The notes below the pieces were generated by a model. The model did not search any database, was not told the origin of the DNA, and saw nothing but the letters and a program-made list of their open reading frames with translations. DNA of 64,000 bases from contig NZ_LZIR01000059.1 of NCBI RefSeq assembly GCF_001667035.1, forward strand, positions 1 through 64,000, given 5' to 3'. Positions 30,866 to 40,496 of the stretch are shown here, in pieces (the first letter of the stretch is position 1; every line of letters begins with the position of its first letter). Origin of the DNA: Mycobacterium sp. 852002-51057_SCH5723018. GTDB taxonomy: Bacteria; Actinomycetota; Actinomycetes; Mycobacteriales; Mycobacteriaceae. Position numbers and translations under genes: made by a program.

Positions 30866-30929
30866 TCGCCGAGCCGGTAAATCTGCAGACAAAGTGCGAC
30901 TAGGGCCTACAAAATTACCGGCTCGGCGA
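30866..30929. repeat. Inverted repeat downstream of truB
   Basis: The arms 30866-30880 and 30915-30929 (TCGCCGAGCCGGTAA and its complement) are a perfect 15-bp inverted repeat around a 34-bp loop. It lies just after the truB stop and could act as a factor-independent terminator or be a dispersed palindromic element. The rest of the 148-bp gap to ltp1 holds no gene. Confidence 0.7.
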
Positions 30930-31009
30930 ACGCGCAACGGGTCCCGGGCGACCGCTCGGCACGGGCAGGTTGCAGACTGAGAGCCTAAGGCGTTCGGAAG
31001 GGGCCAAAA

Positions 31010-32200
31010 ATGTCCAACAACGTTTACGTCGTCGGCGTCGGCATGACGAAGTTCGAGAAGCCCGGCCGCCGCGAGGGCTGGGACTACCCGGACATGGCGC
31101 GCGAGTCGGGGACCAACGCGCTGGCCGACGCCGGCATCGACTACCGCGACGTCGAGCAGGGCTACGTCGGCTATGTCGCCGGCGATTCGACGTCCGGGCA
31201 GCGGGCGCTCTACGAGCTCGGCATGACCGGCATCCCGATCGTCAACGTCAACAACAACTGCTCGACCGGCTCGACCGCGCTGTTCCTGGCGGCCCAGGCC
31301 ATCCGCGGCGGCATCGTGGACTGCGCGATCGCACTCGGCTTCGAGAAGATGCAACCCGGCTCGCTGAGCGGCGGCGCCCAGGACCGGGAATCCCCGATGG
31401 GCAAACACGTCAAGGCGATGGCCGAGATCGACGAGTTCGCGATGCCCGTCGCACCGTGGATGTTCGGCGCCGCCGGCCGCGAGCACATGCGGCAATACGG
31501 CACCACCGCCGAGCATTTCGCCAAGATCGGCTACAAGAACCACAAGCACTCCGTGAACAACCCCTTCGCCCAGTTCCAGGAGTCCTACACGCTCGACGAC
31601 GTGCTGGCGTCGCGGATGATCTCCGACCCGCTGACCAAGCTGCAGTGCTCGCCGACGTCGGACGGTTCGGGCGCGGCGATCCTGGCCTCGGAGTCCTACG
31701 TCGAGCGCCACGGGCTGGCGGGGCAGGCGGTGGAGATCGTCGGCCAGGCGATGACCACCGACTTCGACTCGACGTTCGATGGCAGCGCCAAGAACCTCAT
31801 CGGCTACGATATGAACGTCCAAGCGGCGCAACGCGTTTACCAGCAGTCTGGGCTGGGTCCCGAGGACTTCCAGGTGATCGAGCTGCACGACTGCTTCTCG
31901 GCCAACGAGCTGCTGCTGTACGAGGCGCTGGGCCTGTGCGGCCCCGGTGAGGCGCCGAAGCTGATCGACAACGGCGACACCACCTATGGCGGGCGTTGGG
32001 TGGTCAACCCGTCCGGCGGGCTGATCTCCAAGGGGCACCCGCTGGGCGCCACGGGTTTGGCGCAGTGCGCCGAACTGACCTGGCAGCTGCGGGGGGCCGC
32101 TGAGGCGCGCCAGGTCGACAACGTGAGCGCGGCGCTGCAGCACAACATCGGTCTCGGTGGCGCCGCCGTCGTGACGGCGTACCAGCGCGCCGAACGCTGA
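31010..32200 (+). CDS. ltp1: Lipid-transfer protein / SCP-x type thiolase
   Basis: This 396-residue thiolase-fold protein matches Rv2790c. The nucleophile position is Cys84 in [19 protein letters not shown] segment lies near residue 293, and [13 protein letters not shown] provides the C-terminal His. SCP-x thiolase-type proteins in actinobacteria act in the last steps of sterol side-chain or branched fatty-acid oxidation, some as aldolase partners. No separate SCP2 domain is fused. It is followed by fadE21 after 22 bases. Confidence 0.9.
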   Translation: MSNNVYVVGVGMTKFEKPGRREGWDYPDMARESGTNALADAGIDYRDVEQGYVGYVAGDSTSGQRALYELGMTGIPIVNVNNNCSTGSTALFLAAQAIRGGIVDCAIALGFEKMQPGSLSGGAQDRESPMGKHVKAMAEIDEFAMPVAPWMFGAAGREHMRQYGTTAEHFAKIGYKNHKHSVNNPFAQFQESYTLDDVLASRMISDPLTKLQCSPTSDGSGAAILASESYVERHGLAGQAVEIVGQAMTTDFDSTFDGSAKNLIGYDMNVQAAQRVYQQSGLGPEDFQVIELHDCFSANELLLYEALGLCGPGEAPKLIDNGDTTYGGRWVVNPSGGLISKGHPLGATGLAQCAELTWQLRGAAEARQVDNVSAALQHNIGLGGAAVVTAYQRAER

Positions 32201-32222
32201 ACCGCGCACCCGGGGGCACACC

Positions 32223-33473
32223 GTGATCGAGTGGTCCGACACCGATCTGATGGTTCGCGACGCGGTTCGCCGTTTCGTCGACAAGGAGATTCGGCCGCAT
32301 CTCGACGAGCTGGAAACGGGCGAGCTGTCGCCCTACCCGATCGCGCGCAAGCTGTTCAGCCAATTCGGCCTCGACGCGATGGCGGCCGAGTCGGTCAAGT
32401 CCATGCTGGAGCGCGAGCGCGCGGGGAAGAGCGAAAAGCGGGAAAGCGCCGGCGATTCCGGGGGGATGGGCGCCCAGGCGTCGATGATCGCCGTGCTGGT
32501 CTCCGAATTGGCCCGGGTCAGCATCGGATTGCTGAGCACCGCTTCGGTCAGCCTCGGGCTGGGGGCGGCGACCATCATGAGCCGCGGCACGCTGGCCCAG
32601 AAGGAGCGCTGGCTGCCCGACCTGATGACGCTGAAAAAGATCGCGGCGTGGGCCATCACCGAGCCGGACTCGGGCTCGGATGCGTTCGGCGGCATGAAGA
32701 CCACCGTCCGGCGCTCCGGCGACGGGGATGGGGCCTACATCCTCAACGGGCAGAAGACGTTCATCACCAACGGGCCCAGCGCCGACGTGCTGGTGGTCTA
32801 CGCCAAACTCGCCGAAGACGGTGACTCCGCTCTGGATCCGCGCAACCGGCCGGTGCTCGTCTTTGTGCTCGATGCGGGCATGCCGGGCCTGACGCAGGGC
32901 AAGCCGTTCAAGAAGATGGGCATGATGTCCTCGCCGACGGGCGAATTGTTCTTCGACAACGTGCGGCTGACTCCCGACCGCCTGCTCGGCGAAAGCGAAC
33001 AGCACGCCGCCGGGGACGGCCGCGACAGCGCCCGCGACAATTTCGCGGCCGAACGGATCGGGATCGCGATGATGGCGCTGGGCATCATCAACGAATGCCA
33101 CCGGCTGTGCGTGGAATACGCCAAGACTCGCACGCTGTGGGGCCGCAACATCGGGCAGTTCCAGCTGATCCAGCTCAAGCTGGCCAAGATGGAGATCGCC
33201 CGAATGAACGTGCAGAACATGGTGTTTCACAGCATCGAGCGGCAGCAGGCGGGCAAACCGCTGACGCTGGCCGAGGCGTCGGCGATCAAGCTGTACTCGT
33301 CGGAGGCGGCCACTGACGTCGCGATGGAGGCCGTGCAACTGTTCGGCGGCAACGGCTACATGGCCGAGTACCGGGTGGAGCAGCTGGCCCGCGACGCCAA
33401 GTCGCTGATGATCTACGCCGGCAGCAACGAGGTTCAGGTCACCCACATCGCCAAGGGGCTCTTGGCCGATTGA
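32223..33473 (+). CDS. fadE21: Acyl-CoA dehydrogenase FadE21
   Basis: This 416-residue flavoprotein starts at GTG 32223. Acyl-CoA dehydrogenase signatures are AWAITEPDSGSDAFGGMKT (about residues 143-161) and the C-terminal QLFGGNGYMAEYRVEQLARDAKSLMIYAGSNEVQ region, with the family's conserved glycines. It forms a pair with ltp1, as in M. tuberculosis. In M. tuberculosis the next gene is sirR; here a 20-kb insertion follows. Confidence 0.92.
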   Translation: MIEWSDTDLMVRDAVRRFVDKEIRPHLDELETGELSPYPIARKLFSQFGLDAMAAESVKSMLERERAGKSEKRESAGDSGGMGAQASMIAVLVSELARVSIGLLSTASVSLGLGAATIMSRGTLAQKERWLPDLMTLKKIAAWAITEPDSGSDAFGGMKTTVRRSGDGDGAYILNGQKTFITNGPSADVLVVYAKLAEDGDSALDPRNRPVLVFVLDAGMPGLTQGKPFKKMGMMSSPTGELFFDNVRLTPDRLLGESEQHAAGDGRDSARDNFAAERIGIAMMALGIINECHRLCVEYAKTRTLWGRNIGQFQLIQLKLAKMEIARMNVQNMVFHSIERQQAGKPLTLAEASAIKLYSSEAATDVAMEAVQLFGGNGYMAEYRVEQLARDAKSLMIYAGSNEVQVTHIAKGLLAD

Positions 33474-33509
33474 GCCGGCGGCCACGGGTGCCGTCGGGCC
33501 AGCCATGGC

Positions 33510-34007
33510 TCAGCCTGCGGTTTGGTTCTTCTCGAGTTCGGCCAGCCTGGCGCGCAGCTCCTGCTCGGCGTTACGGCGCTCGGTTACCTCGCGCATTATC
33601 GCCGAAATCCCCACAATCCGGCCGTTTTCGTCACGCAGCAGGGCGACGCTGAATTCGATCGACAGCCGATGCCCGTCCCGGTGAATCGCGGGCACACCCA
33701 AGAGTCTGTCGCCGTAGCGGGTGTGTCCCGTGGCCATCGTCTTGCGGTAGCCCTCCCAATGCCGTCCCCGCAGTTTCTCCGGGATGATCAAATCAAGGTT
33801 TCGCCCCACCGCCTCAGCCGCCGGATGCCCGAACATCCGCTCCGCCCCGCCATTCCACAACCGGATGATTCCCTCGGGGTCGGACACCACAATCGCCTCG
33901 GGTGCAGCAATTACGACGGCTCCAGCTAGCCACTCGTCCGTCGTGCCGGCCTTGGCCGGGGCGGGGCTTCGTTGCGGTCTCGGTGTCGCCGTGTCAGTCG
34001 AACTCAC
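33510..34007 (-). CDS. Single PAS-domain sensor protein
   Basis: The GTG at 34007 gives 165 residues and sits six bases after a GGAAGGG ribosome site; the ATG at 34013 touches that site and is less likely. A PAS domain occupies about residues 25-150: EAIVVSDPEGIIRLWNGGAERMFG, GRNLDLIIPEKLRGRHW, then HRDGHRLSIEFSVALLRDENGRIVG. The final AEQELRARLAELEK segment is a short coiled coil. There is no output domain, so it must signal through a partner, possibly the divergent LysR protein. The ligand is unknown; haem-binding PAS proteins have similar GYRKTMATGHTRYG helices, but this is only a resemblance. Confidence 0.82.
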   Translation of the reverse strand: MSSTDTATPRPQRSPAPAKAGTTDEWLAGAVVIAAPEAIVVSDPEGIIRLWNGGAERMFGHPAAEAVGRNLDLIIPEKLRGRHWEGYRKTMATGHTRYGDRLLGVPAIHRDGHRLSIEFSVALLRDENGRIVGISAIMREVTERRNAEQELRARLAELEKNQTAG

Positions 34008-34085
34008 GATCATCCCTTCCGTTCGATGGCCTTACCGCTTCAGTGAAACGTCCCACATCCATTACGTTACGCACGAGTAGTAGTC

Positions 34086-34109
34086 TACTGCATAATGGAT
34101 ACTGCATAC
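34086..34109. promoter_or_regulatory. Degenerate GntR-type sites between the PAS and LysR genes
   Basis: TACTGCATA occurs twice in direct repeat (34086-34094 and 34100-34108). The second lies in GGATAC-T-GCATAC (34097-34109), a weaker version of the 13-bp palindrome found elsewhere in the island. It lies in the 164-bp divergent region of the PAS and LysR genes. Confidence 0.45.
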
Positions 34110-34171
34110 CATCGCCCGCTGGGCCAGCTGGCTCGAGCGCCACGCGCGCGAGAAGGCGAGGAGGAGTCGTA

Positions 34172-35164
34172 ATGCTGCTACGTCAACTGGAGTATTTCGT
34201 CGCGGTGGCGAGGGAACGACACTTCGCGCGCGCGGCGGAAGCCTGCTACGTCTCCCAACCCGCACTGTCGGCGTCGATCGCCAAGTTGGAACGTGAACTC
34301 AATGTCACTCTGATCAATCGGGGGCGCAATTTTGAGGGTCTCACCACGGAAGGGGAACGGCTTATCGTCTGGGCCCAACGCGTTCTCGCGGTGCACGCCG
34401 GCCTGAAGGCCGAGGCGGCCGCCATGCGGTCAGGCATCTCCGGGCTGCTGCGGCTCGGGACCGGTCCCACGGTGTCGACGACAACACCGCTTCCCATCGC
34501 CACTTTCTGCGCGTTACACCCGCTGGCACGCGTCAAGGTCTGTTCTGGTTTGTCGACAACGGAATTGCTCCGGCAATTGCGTTCTTTCGAACTCGACGCG
34601 GCGATCGCCCATTTCGATCCGGGTGAGCATTCCGGTTTAGAGGTGGCGCCGCTCTACCAAGAACAGTGTGTGCTGCTGGTGTCGGGCAAGCAGCCCTTGC
34701 CGGCCGCGCGCACCATCACCTGGGCGGAGGCGGCCGAGCTGCCACTGGCGCTGTTGACCCCGGATATGCGATTCCGGCAATTCATCGACGACGCGTTCGC
34801 CAGCGTGGGTGCAGCGGTCACGCCCCAGATAGAAGCGGATTCCGTAGCCTCCCTGTGCGCACACGTCGCTACCGGCGCCTGGGCAAGCATCGTGCCACAC
34901 AGCTGGATTCGAGCGATGCCGATGCCCGGCACGGTCAGAGGTCTGCGCCTGGTTGAGCCGAATAAGGGGGCGTGGATCTCGATCGCCGTTCACGCGGCGG
35001 GGCCGGGTTCCACGGCGGCCAGGGCATTCCTGAACGTGGCGGTAGGGGCGTCGCTGGGTGAGGGCCTCAGCGACATCCACCGCGACACAGTTGGCGATTT
35101 CGACGCGGATCTGGACGGGAATGTTGGCAGCGCGTCGTCGGTGGGGGGATGGTCCCTGGCCTGA
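34172..35164 (+). CDS. LysR-family transcriptional regulator
   Basis: This 330-residue protein has the LysR winged helix at residues 1-60 (MLLRQLEYFVAVARERHFARAAEACYVSQPALSAS with the recognition helix SQPALSASIAKLE) and a periplasmic-binding-type effector domain at about 90-300. The ATG at 34172 follows GAGGAGGAG at good spacing. The last 30 residues are Asp/Ser/Gly-rich and unlike the family. It is followed on the same strand by oxc and frc, and probably activates them in response to oxalate or a derivative; this role is inferred from position. Confidence 0.9.
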   Translation: MLLRQLEYFVAVARERHFARAAEACYVSQPALSASIAKLERELNVTLINRGRNFEGLTTEGERLIVWAQRVLAVHAGLKAEAAAMRSGISGLLRLGTGPTVSTTTPLPIATFCALHPLARVKVCSGLSTTELLRQLRSFELDAAIAHFDPGEHSGLEVAPLYQEQCVLLVSGKQPLPAARTITWAEAAELPLALLTPDMRFRQFIDDAFASVGAAVTPQIEADSVASLCAHVATGAWASIVPHSWIRAMPMPGTVRGLRLVEPNKGAWISIAVHAAGPGSTAARAFLNVAVGASLGEGLSDIHRDTVGDFDADLDGNVGSASSVGGWSLA

Positions 35165-35213
35165 ATGCGCCGATTCTTGCGGTGCCCGGCCCGTCCGATC
35201 CGCTCACCGTCGT

Positions 35214-35230
35214 GATAACCGGCGTTTATC
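35214..35230. promoter_or_regulatory. Putative LysR-type box upstream of oxc
   Basis: GATAA-CCGGCGT-TTATC is an imperfectly spaced dyad with the T-N11-A form expected of LysR binding sites. It lies about 100 bases upstream of the oxc ATG, within the 166-bp gap after the LysR gene. No GntR-type palindrome is visible here, so oxc-frc may be under LysR control. Confidence 0.4.
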
Positions 35231-35330
35231 GAGTGAGTCGCAGCAAGTCTTGGACGTACCGCCCGGTGGTGCGGAAAAGTGAACTGCAGCAGTGAAATAC
35301 GCAAGGCGCCAATCGCCGGAAAGGGTACCA

Positions 35331-37055
35331 ATGACCGCCGCTCCCATGGAAGACATCGAGGCCGAGGACGCGGGTGCCCTCACCGATGGGATTCATCTGG
35401 TGGTGGACGCGCTCCAACTCAACGATGTGCACACCGTCTACGGGGTAGTGGGCATCCCGATCACCGATCTGGCCCGGATTGCGCAGGCATCGGGCATCCG
35501 CTACATAGGCTTTCGTCATGAAAGCGCCGCCGGGCACGCGGCGGCAGCGGCGGGATTCTTGACCCAAAAGCCCGGTATCTGCCTGACCGTGTCGGCCCCC
35601 GGATTCCTCAACGGCCTCGTGGCGCTAGCCAACGCGACCACCAATTGCTTTCCCATGGTGCAGATCTCGGGTTCGAGCGAGCGTCATCTGGTTGATCTCC
35701 AACGGGGCGACTACGAGGAGATGGATCAGCTGGCCGCGGCCCGGCCCTTCGTCAAGGCGGCCTACCGGGTATCGCGGGCCCAAGACATCGGTCGCGGCGT
35801 GGCCCGTGCGATTCGCACCGCGGTTTCCGGGCGCCCCGGCGGCGTTTACCTGGACATCCCGGCGGCCGTGCTGGGAGAGGTGGTTGACGCGCGAGCCGCC
35901 GCGGACACCGTATGGCGCGTCGTGGACCCGGCGCCGCGGCAGCAGCCGGATCTCGAAGCCGTAGATGCCGCAATCGATCTGCTGGCCGCCGCCGAGCGGC
36001 CATTGGTCATCCTGGGAAAGGGGGCCGCCTACGCGCAGGCCGACCCGCAGATCCGAGAATTCGTGGAAAGCACCGGGGTGCCGTTCCTGCCCATGTCGAT
36101 GGCCAAGGGACTGTTGCCCGACGACCATCCGCAATCCGTGGCGACCGCCCGATCGCTGGCCCTGCGCAGGGCCGATGTCGTCATGTTGGTGGGAGCGCGG
36201 CTGAACTGGCTGCTCGGGCATGGCGATGCGCCGCAATGGAATCCCAATGCCAAGTTCATTCAGGTCGACATCGAGGCGAGCGAAATGGACAGCAATCAGC
36301 CGATCGCTGCCCCCCTCGTCGGTGACATCGGATCAGTGATGCATGCGCTGGTGCAGCGCATCAAGCCCACCCAGATCAGCATGTCTGCGCAATGGCGCCA
36401 GGAGCTCACGGCGAGGGCGGCGCAAAACGTCGCCAAGATGGCTGACCGTTTGACCGCCGCGCGCACCGCGCACCCGATGAAGTTCCTCGGCGCCTTACAG
36501 GCAATCCGGGATGTCCTTCAGGACAACCCGCTGGTCTGCCTGGTCAATGAGGGCGCGAACGCCCTCGACCTGACCCGCAACACAATCGGCATGGGCCGAC
36601 CGCGGCGCCGGCTGGATAGCGGGACATGGGGGGTCATGGGCATCGGCATGGGCTATGCCATCGCGGCCGCCGTCGAGACCGGCGAACCCGTCGTCGCCAT
36701 CGAGGGTGACAGCGCTTTCGGTTTCAGCGGAATGGAATTGGAGACGATCTGCCGCTACAGGCTGCCGATTGTCACCGTCATCCTCAACAACGGGGGCGTC
36801 TACCGCGGCGATGAGCCCTCGGGTTCGGCCGACCCGGCACCGACGGCGCTGCAGGCCCGCCACGAGTTCATGATCAAGGCTTTCGGTGGTACCGGATACC
36901 GCGCCGAAACGCCTGAAGAAGTCGCGGCGGCACTGCGAAAGGCCCTGGCCGCCGGGAAGCCCGCACTGATCGATTGCGTGATCGATCCGTCCGACGGCAC
37001 CGAAAGCGGCAACATCGCCCATCTCAACCCCAAGGGGATCTCCGTCAAGCGTTGA
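35331..37055 (+). CDS. oxc: Oxalyl-CoA decarboxylase
   Basis: This 574-residue ThDP enzyme converts oxalyl-CoA to formyl-CoA and CO2. It resembles E. coli and Oxalobacter OXC along its full length: the [15 protein letters not shown] start, the catalytic-cofactor Glu64 in RHESA, the GGVYLDIPA middle domain, and the ThDP/Mg motif [10 protein letters not shown] followed by [10 protein letters not shown]. The ATG at 35331 follows GGAAAGGG; an upstream in-frame ATG at 35292 would add 13 residues. The frc gene follows after 77 bases, the usual oxalate pairing. Confidence 0.96.
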   Translation: MTAAPMEDIEAEDAGALTDGIHLVVDALQLNDVHTVYGVVGIPITDLARIAQASGIRYIGFRHESAAGHAAAAAGFLTQKPGICLTVSAPGFLNGLVALANATTNCFPMVQISGSSERHLVDLQRGDYEEMDQLAAARPFVKAAYRVSRAQDIGRGVARAIRTAVSGRPGGVYLDIPAAVLGEVVDARAAADTVWRVVDPAPRQQPDLEAVDAAIDLLAAAERPLVILGKGAAYAQADPQIREFVESTGVPFLPMSMAKGLLPDDHPQSVATARSLALRRADVVMLVGARLNWLLGHGDAPQWNPNAKFIQVDIEASEMDSNQPIAAPLVGDIGSVMHALVQRIKPTQISMSAQWRQELTARAAQNVAKMADRLTAARTAHPMKFLGALQAIRDVLQDNPLVCLVNEGANALDLTRNTIGMGRPRRRLDSGTWGVMGIGMGYAIAAAVETGEPVVAIEGDSAFGFSGMELETICRYRLPIVTVILNNGGVYRGDEPSGSADPAPTALQARHEFMIKAFGGTGYRAETPEEVAAALRKALAAGKPALIDCVIDPSDGTESGNIAHLNPKGISVKR

Positions 37056-37132
37056 TCGCCCGAACCGTCGGATCCGTGCCGGCCGAAAACCTAACCAAGA
37101 CAACTGCACCGCATGAGGAGAGGAACCGCATC

Positions 37133-38389
37133 ATGAGCGAACTACCGTTAGCCGGCCTGAAAGTCATCGACTTCACCGGCGTCCAGGCAGGCCCGGCCTG
37201 TACTCAGATGCTGGCCTGGTTCGGAGCCGACGTCTTGAAGGTCGAGCGCACGAGCGGGGGAGATGTGACGCGTAATCAATTGCGCGACATCCCCGATACC
37301 GACGCCTTGTACTTCACGATGCTCAACAGCAACAAGCGCTCCCTCGCCATCAACACGAAGTCGCCACAAGGCTTGGAAGTAATGGAGAAGTTGATCCGCC
37401 AGGCCGACGTGCTGGTGGAAAACTTCGCCCCCGGCGCCATGGACCGGATGGGCCTGTCCTGGGACAAATTGCAGTCGTGGAACCCGCGCCTGATCTTCGG
37501 ATCGGTCAAGGGCTTCAACGACGACTCGTCCTGGAATGACCTGAAGGTCTATGAGAATGTCGCGCAGTGCGCCGGCGGCAGCGCCTCCACCACCGGCTTC
37601 TGGGACGGCCCGCCCACCGTTACCGGCGCCGCCCTCGGCGATTCCAACACCGGTATGCACCTTCTCATCGGCATCCTGACGGCGCTGATCGGGCGTGACA
37701 AGACGGGCAAGGGGCAGCGGGTGTCGGCGTCGATGCAGGACGCTGTGCTGAACCTGTGCCGGGTGAAACTGCGTGACCAGCAGCGCCTGGAGCGAGTGGG
37801 GTACTTGGAGGAGTACCCGCAATACCCGCACGGCGAATTCGGCGACGCGGTGCCGCGGGGCGGCAACGCGGGTGGCGGCGGGCAGCCGGGCTGGGTGCTG
37901 AAGTGCAAAGGGTGGGAGTCCGACCCGAACGCCTACATCTACTTCACCGTCCAGGAACAGAACTGGGCGCGTACCGCCGGAGCGATCGGGCGGCCGGAGT
38001 GGGCTGACGATCCCGGCTACAACACCGCACAAGCCCGGCAGGACAAGATCTTCGACATCTTCGCCGAGATCGAAAAGTGGTTGGCCGACAAGACCAAATA
38101 CGAGGCCGTCGACATCTTGCGCAAGTGGGAGGTGCCGTGCGCACCGGTCTTCTCCATGAAAGAGCTTGCCGTTGACCCCGACCTGCGCAAGAGCGGCAGC
38201 ATCGTCGAGGTGGAGCAGAAAGGCCGCGGCAGCTTCCTGACCGTCGGCAGCCCGATCAAGTTCTCGGAATTCAAGCCCGAGATCAAGGGCGCACCGCTCC
38301 TCGGCGAGCACACCGACGATGTCCTTACCGAACTCGGTTATGACGCCGCCACAATCGCCACGTGGCGGGAGAACAATATCGTCGTCTAA
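37133..38389 (+). CDS. frc: Formyl-CoA:oxalate CoA-transferase
   Basis: This 418-residue class III CoA-transferase moves CoA from formyl-CoA to oxalate, which regenerates oxalyl-CoA for OXC and frees formate. The catalytic Asp170 is in [10 protein letters not shown], matching Asp169 of the Oxalobacter enzyme, and a glycine-rich loop [12 protein letters not shown] is present. The ATG at 37133 follows GAGGAGAGGAA. It is terminated by a strong hairpin downstream. Confidence 0.94.
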   Translation: MSELPLAGLKVIDFTGVQAGPACTQMLAWFGADVLKVERTSGGDVTRNQLRDIPDTDALYFTMLNSNKRSLAINTKSPQGLEVMEKLIRQADVLVENFAPGAMDRMGLSWDKLQSWNPRLIFGSVKGFNDDSSWNDLKVYENVAQCAGGSASTTGFWDGPPTVTGAALGDSNTGMHLLIGILTALIGRDKTGKGQRVSASMQDAVLNLCRVKLRDQQRLERVGYLEEYPQYPHGEFGDAVPRGGNAGGGGQPGWVLKCKGWESDPNAYIYFTVQEQNWARTAGAIGRPEWADDPGYNTAQARQDKIFDIFAEIEKWLADKTKYEAVDILRKWEVPCAPVFSMKELAVDPDLRKSGSIVEVEQKGRGSFLTVGSPIKFSEFKPEIKGAPLLGEHTDDVLTELGYDAATIATWRENNIVV

Positions 38390-38416
38390 GACGGCGCCCG
38401 GTATCGGTGCATCCTA

Positions 38417-38451
38417 CGAATGGCCCCAGGCAAGTAGCCTGGGGCCATTCG
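38417..38451 (+). terminator. Hairpin terminator after frc
   Basis: A perfect 14-bp stem (38417-38430 with 38438-38451) around a 7-base loop lies 27 bases after the frc stop. The stem is very stable and rich in GC. No long T-run follows, which is usual for mycobacterial terminators. The remaining about 200 bases before the convergent transporter gene hold no supported gene. Confidence 0.85.
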
Positions 38452-38654
38452 CTTGGTTCGCAGCACCGTCGGATCACTTGCGGTGCACGAGGATTGCCAG
38501 CGCGGGGAGACCGTGATCGGATGCGAGCTGTCCTCGGAGTCCTCCGCTGACACTGCCCCGGCCGTTACCACAGACCGCTACCGCATGCGCGGGGGATAAC
38601 GATGGCCGCCGCCAGGCCCCGTCGTCGGGCACCCGTCAAAACCGCCGAAATCCG

Positions 38655-39998
38655 TCAAAAGCCGATGCTGCACACGGGGTAACCGGGACGCCGGAGCAGC
38701 CGCGGCAAGAGCGCGGCGCCCAAGCACAGCAGGCCGGCCGCGATGAAGGCCATCTCCAGCCGCTGCGCCGGGACCAGCGATGCAGGCAATCCCACTCCGA
38801 GGACGCCCCCGAACAGCTTGGCGCCATAAACGAGGCCGTAGTTCCCGACGGCACTGCGTTCCCCGAAATAGTCGGCGACCATACCCAGCAACAGCGAATA
38901 AAACGCACCGCCGGCCAGGCCACTGAGCGCCGCGGAAGCCATGAACCCGGCGGGCGAAGCCGCCGACGCCGAAAGCGCCAGGCCCACAAGCCCGCAGCCC
39001 TCAATCACCAAGGCCAGGCTCAACGTTCGACGGCGCCCGAAACGATCGGAAAGCCAGCTGGCAACGCTGCGCCCGCAACCGTTGACCACCGCAAGCAGGG
39101 CCACCGCAGCCGCGCCCAGCGCCAGCCCAAAACCGCTGTCGATCGCCAACTCCGGTAGATACACGATGGCCAGCAACGCCGCCGCGGACGACAACACGAC
39201 GATGAGATACACCAGTGCGAAGGTCTGTGTTCGCACGGTCTCGCTGGGCCAATACTGACGTATCGCAGGGGCATTGCTCAGCAGGCTGCGGTTCAAGCGC
39301 TTGTCGACCGCCCACATTTTCGGGTCGACTTCGGCCGGCCACCACCCGGGCGGCGGGTCACGAAAGAACAGGCCGCAGAGCGCCACCACCACCAGAATGC
39401 AGATCCCTACAGCGGTAAAGACCGGACCGCGGTTCTGCGGTGCCAGGACGGCGGCGAACACTGCGATGAACGGCACCGATCCGTAGCCGAAAGCCCCGGA
39501 CACCAGCCCGACCCTCGACGCACGTCGCTCCGGATACCACTTGGCCACAACGGACACGCACGTGCCATATACGATCCCACCGCCGGCGCCACCGAGCAGA
39601 GAATAGCCCAGCACCGCAATCCCGAAACTGTTTGTGGTAGCGACAGTTAACGGGCCGGCAGCGCATAAGACAGCGCCGATTAGCATCGCTCGCGAGGGCC
39701 CGAACCCGACGCGATGGCGCAACGCCGCCGTCGCCGCCGCAACGCCGGCTTGACACACCACCCATAGGGCAAGCACCCAGAAGACACCGGGACCTTCGTC
39801 AGTCCTGCGCAGAGCGACGGCCGCCACACCGTAGCCGTATTGGAGAACGCTGAGGCAGGCCATGGCCGTCCAGGGCAACCACAGCATCCAGGTCCTCGAA
39901 CGCGACATGATGTCGTGCGGGCGTTCGCCCACGCGGTAGGAGCGTCCGTGCAAATCCCTGACTTGCACGACTGCGATTCCCTCACCGTGCGAGTCCAT
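38655..39998 (-). CDS. MFS transporter, oxalate/formate antiporter (OFA) type, copy 1
   Basis: The ATG at 39998 gives 447 residues; upstream codons of the frame have no family similarity. The protein has 12 hydrophobic segments and starts with the same short leader as the second transporter in the island (RSYRVGERPHDIMSRSRTWMLWLPWTAM). The family-like segments VVAKWYPERRASRVGL, SWLSDRFGRRRTLSLAL and ADYFGERSAVGNYGLVYGAK fit the oxalate:formate antiporter group. It is likely an inner-membrane carrier for oxalate or formate. A GntR-type palindrome lies 15 bases before the start. Confidence 0.87.
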   Translation of the reverse strand: MDSHGEGIAVVQVRDLHGRSYRVGERPHDIMSRSRTWMLWLPWTAMACLSVLQYGYGVAAVALRRTDEGPGVFWVLALWVVCQAGVAAATAALRHRVGFGPSRAMLIGAVLCAAGPLTVATTNSFGIAVLGYSLLGGAGGGIVYGTCVSVVAKWYPERRASRVGLVSGAFGYGSVPFIAVFAAVLAPQNRGPVFTAVGICILVVVALCGLFFRDPPPGWWPAEVDPKMWAVDKRLNRSLLSNAPAIRQYWPSETVRTQTFALVYLIVVLSSAAALLAIVYLPELAIDSGFGLALGAAAVALLAVVNGCGRSVASWLSDRFGRRRTLSLALVIEGCGLVGLALSASAASPAGFMASAALSGLAGGAFYSLLLGMVADYFGERSAVGNYGLVYGAKLFGGVLGVGLPASLVPAQRLEMAFIAAGLLCLGAALLPRLLRRPGYPVCSIGF

Positions 39999-40012
39999 AT
40001 CCCACCCTTGCT

Positions 40013-40025
40013 GTATACAGTATCC
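40013..40025. promoter_or_regulatory. GntR-type operator for transporter copy 1
   Basis: GTATAC-A-GTATCC is a 6-1-6 palindrome with one mismatch, closely related to the perfect site at 48767-48779. Its position 15 bases before the transporter ATG suggests repression by blocking transcription or translation start. Confidence 0.6.
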
Positions 40026-40263
40026 AACCGTTGTACCCCCATAACGGTGATGTGTCCACCGAAGTGTGGATGGAAAGCGGTGACGGGGCCAGAGAAGTCC
40101 GTGAGCGCCTCGCGCACAACGGCTTCGGCAAACGAATTTGGGCATGAGTGGCGATGCTTTTGCCACAGGCGTCAATTCTCGCCGAGGGCGCGCCGCGGCC
40201 GCTTCGGTAAACAAAACCTCATCCGCCGCTAGACAACGCGGTGTAATCGAGGTAACACTTATC

Positions 40264-40276
40264 GCATACCGTATAC
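40264..40276. promoter_or_regulatory. GntR-type operator upstream of the second CoA-transferase
   Basis: GCATAC-C-GTATAC is a 6-1-6 palindrome with one mismatch to the perfect island motif. It lies about 220 bases upstream of the CoA-transferase start, so a long leader or a further promoter element lies between. Confidence 0.6.
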
Positions 40277-40496
40277 AGTCTGCGGTACACAAGGCGGGCC
40301 CATGCGGGCTGCTGTCGTCCAGCCGTTAAGCGCGAACAGGTTTGGCCGGCGGCCGACTCAAGGATGTCGAGGTAATGGGTACGAACACCTTCGCGATGGG
40401 CCCCCGTGCCGGGGACCGTGACCCCCGCCGCACCTGCGCGGCGCCCGCGGGCAGCCAAACCCCGCATCGTCCCGACGGCTTCGGTCGGGGGATTTC

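Larger units (their letters stand above)
39999..40496. promoter_or_regulatory. Divergent regulatory region between the transporter and the second CoA-transferase
   Basis: This 498-bp region separates two divergent genes and contains no supported coding sequence. It holds two GntR-type palindromes, one next to each gene's side. Its lower GC content than the flanking genes is consistent with promoters. Confidence 0.6.

Noticed and set aside
38452..38654. Minus-strand frame ending SDHGLPALAILVHRK near 38478, faintly like the tail of a stress protein
   Set aside because: The similarity is only a few residues, no start or domain is visible, and the neighbouring genes do not support it.
40138..40329. 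63-residue frame upstream of the second CoA-transferase
   Set aside because: It contains the GntR-type palindrome and promoter-like sequence, has no ribosome site of note and no recognisable protein pattern.
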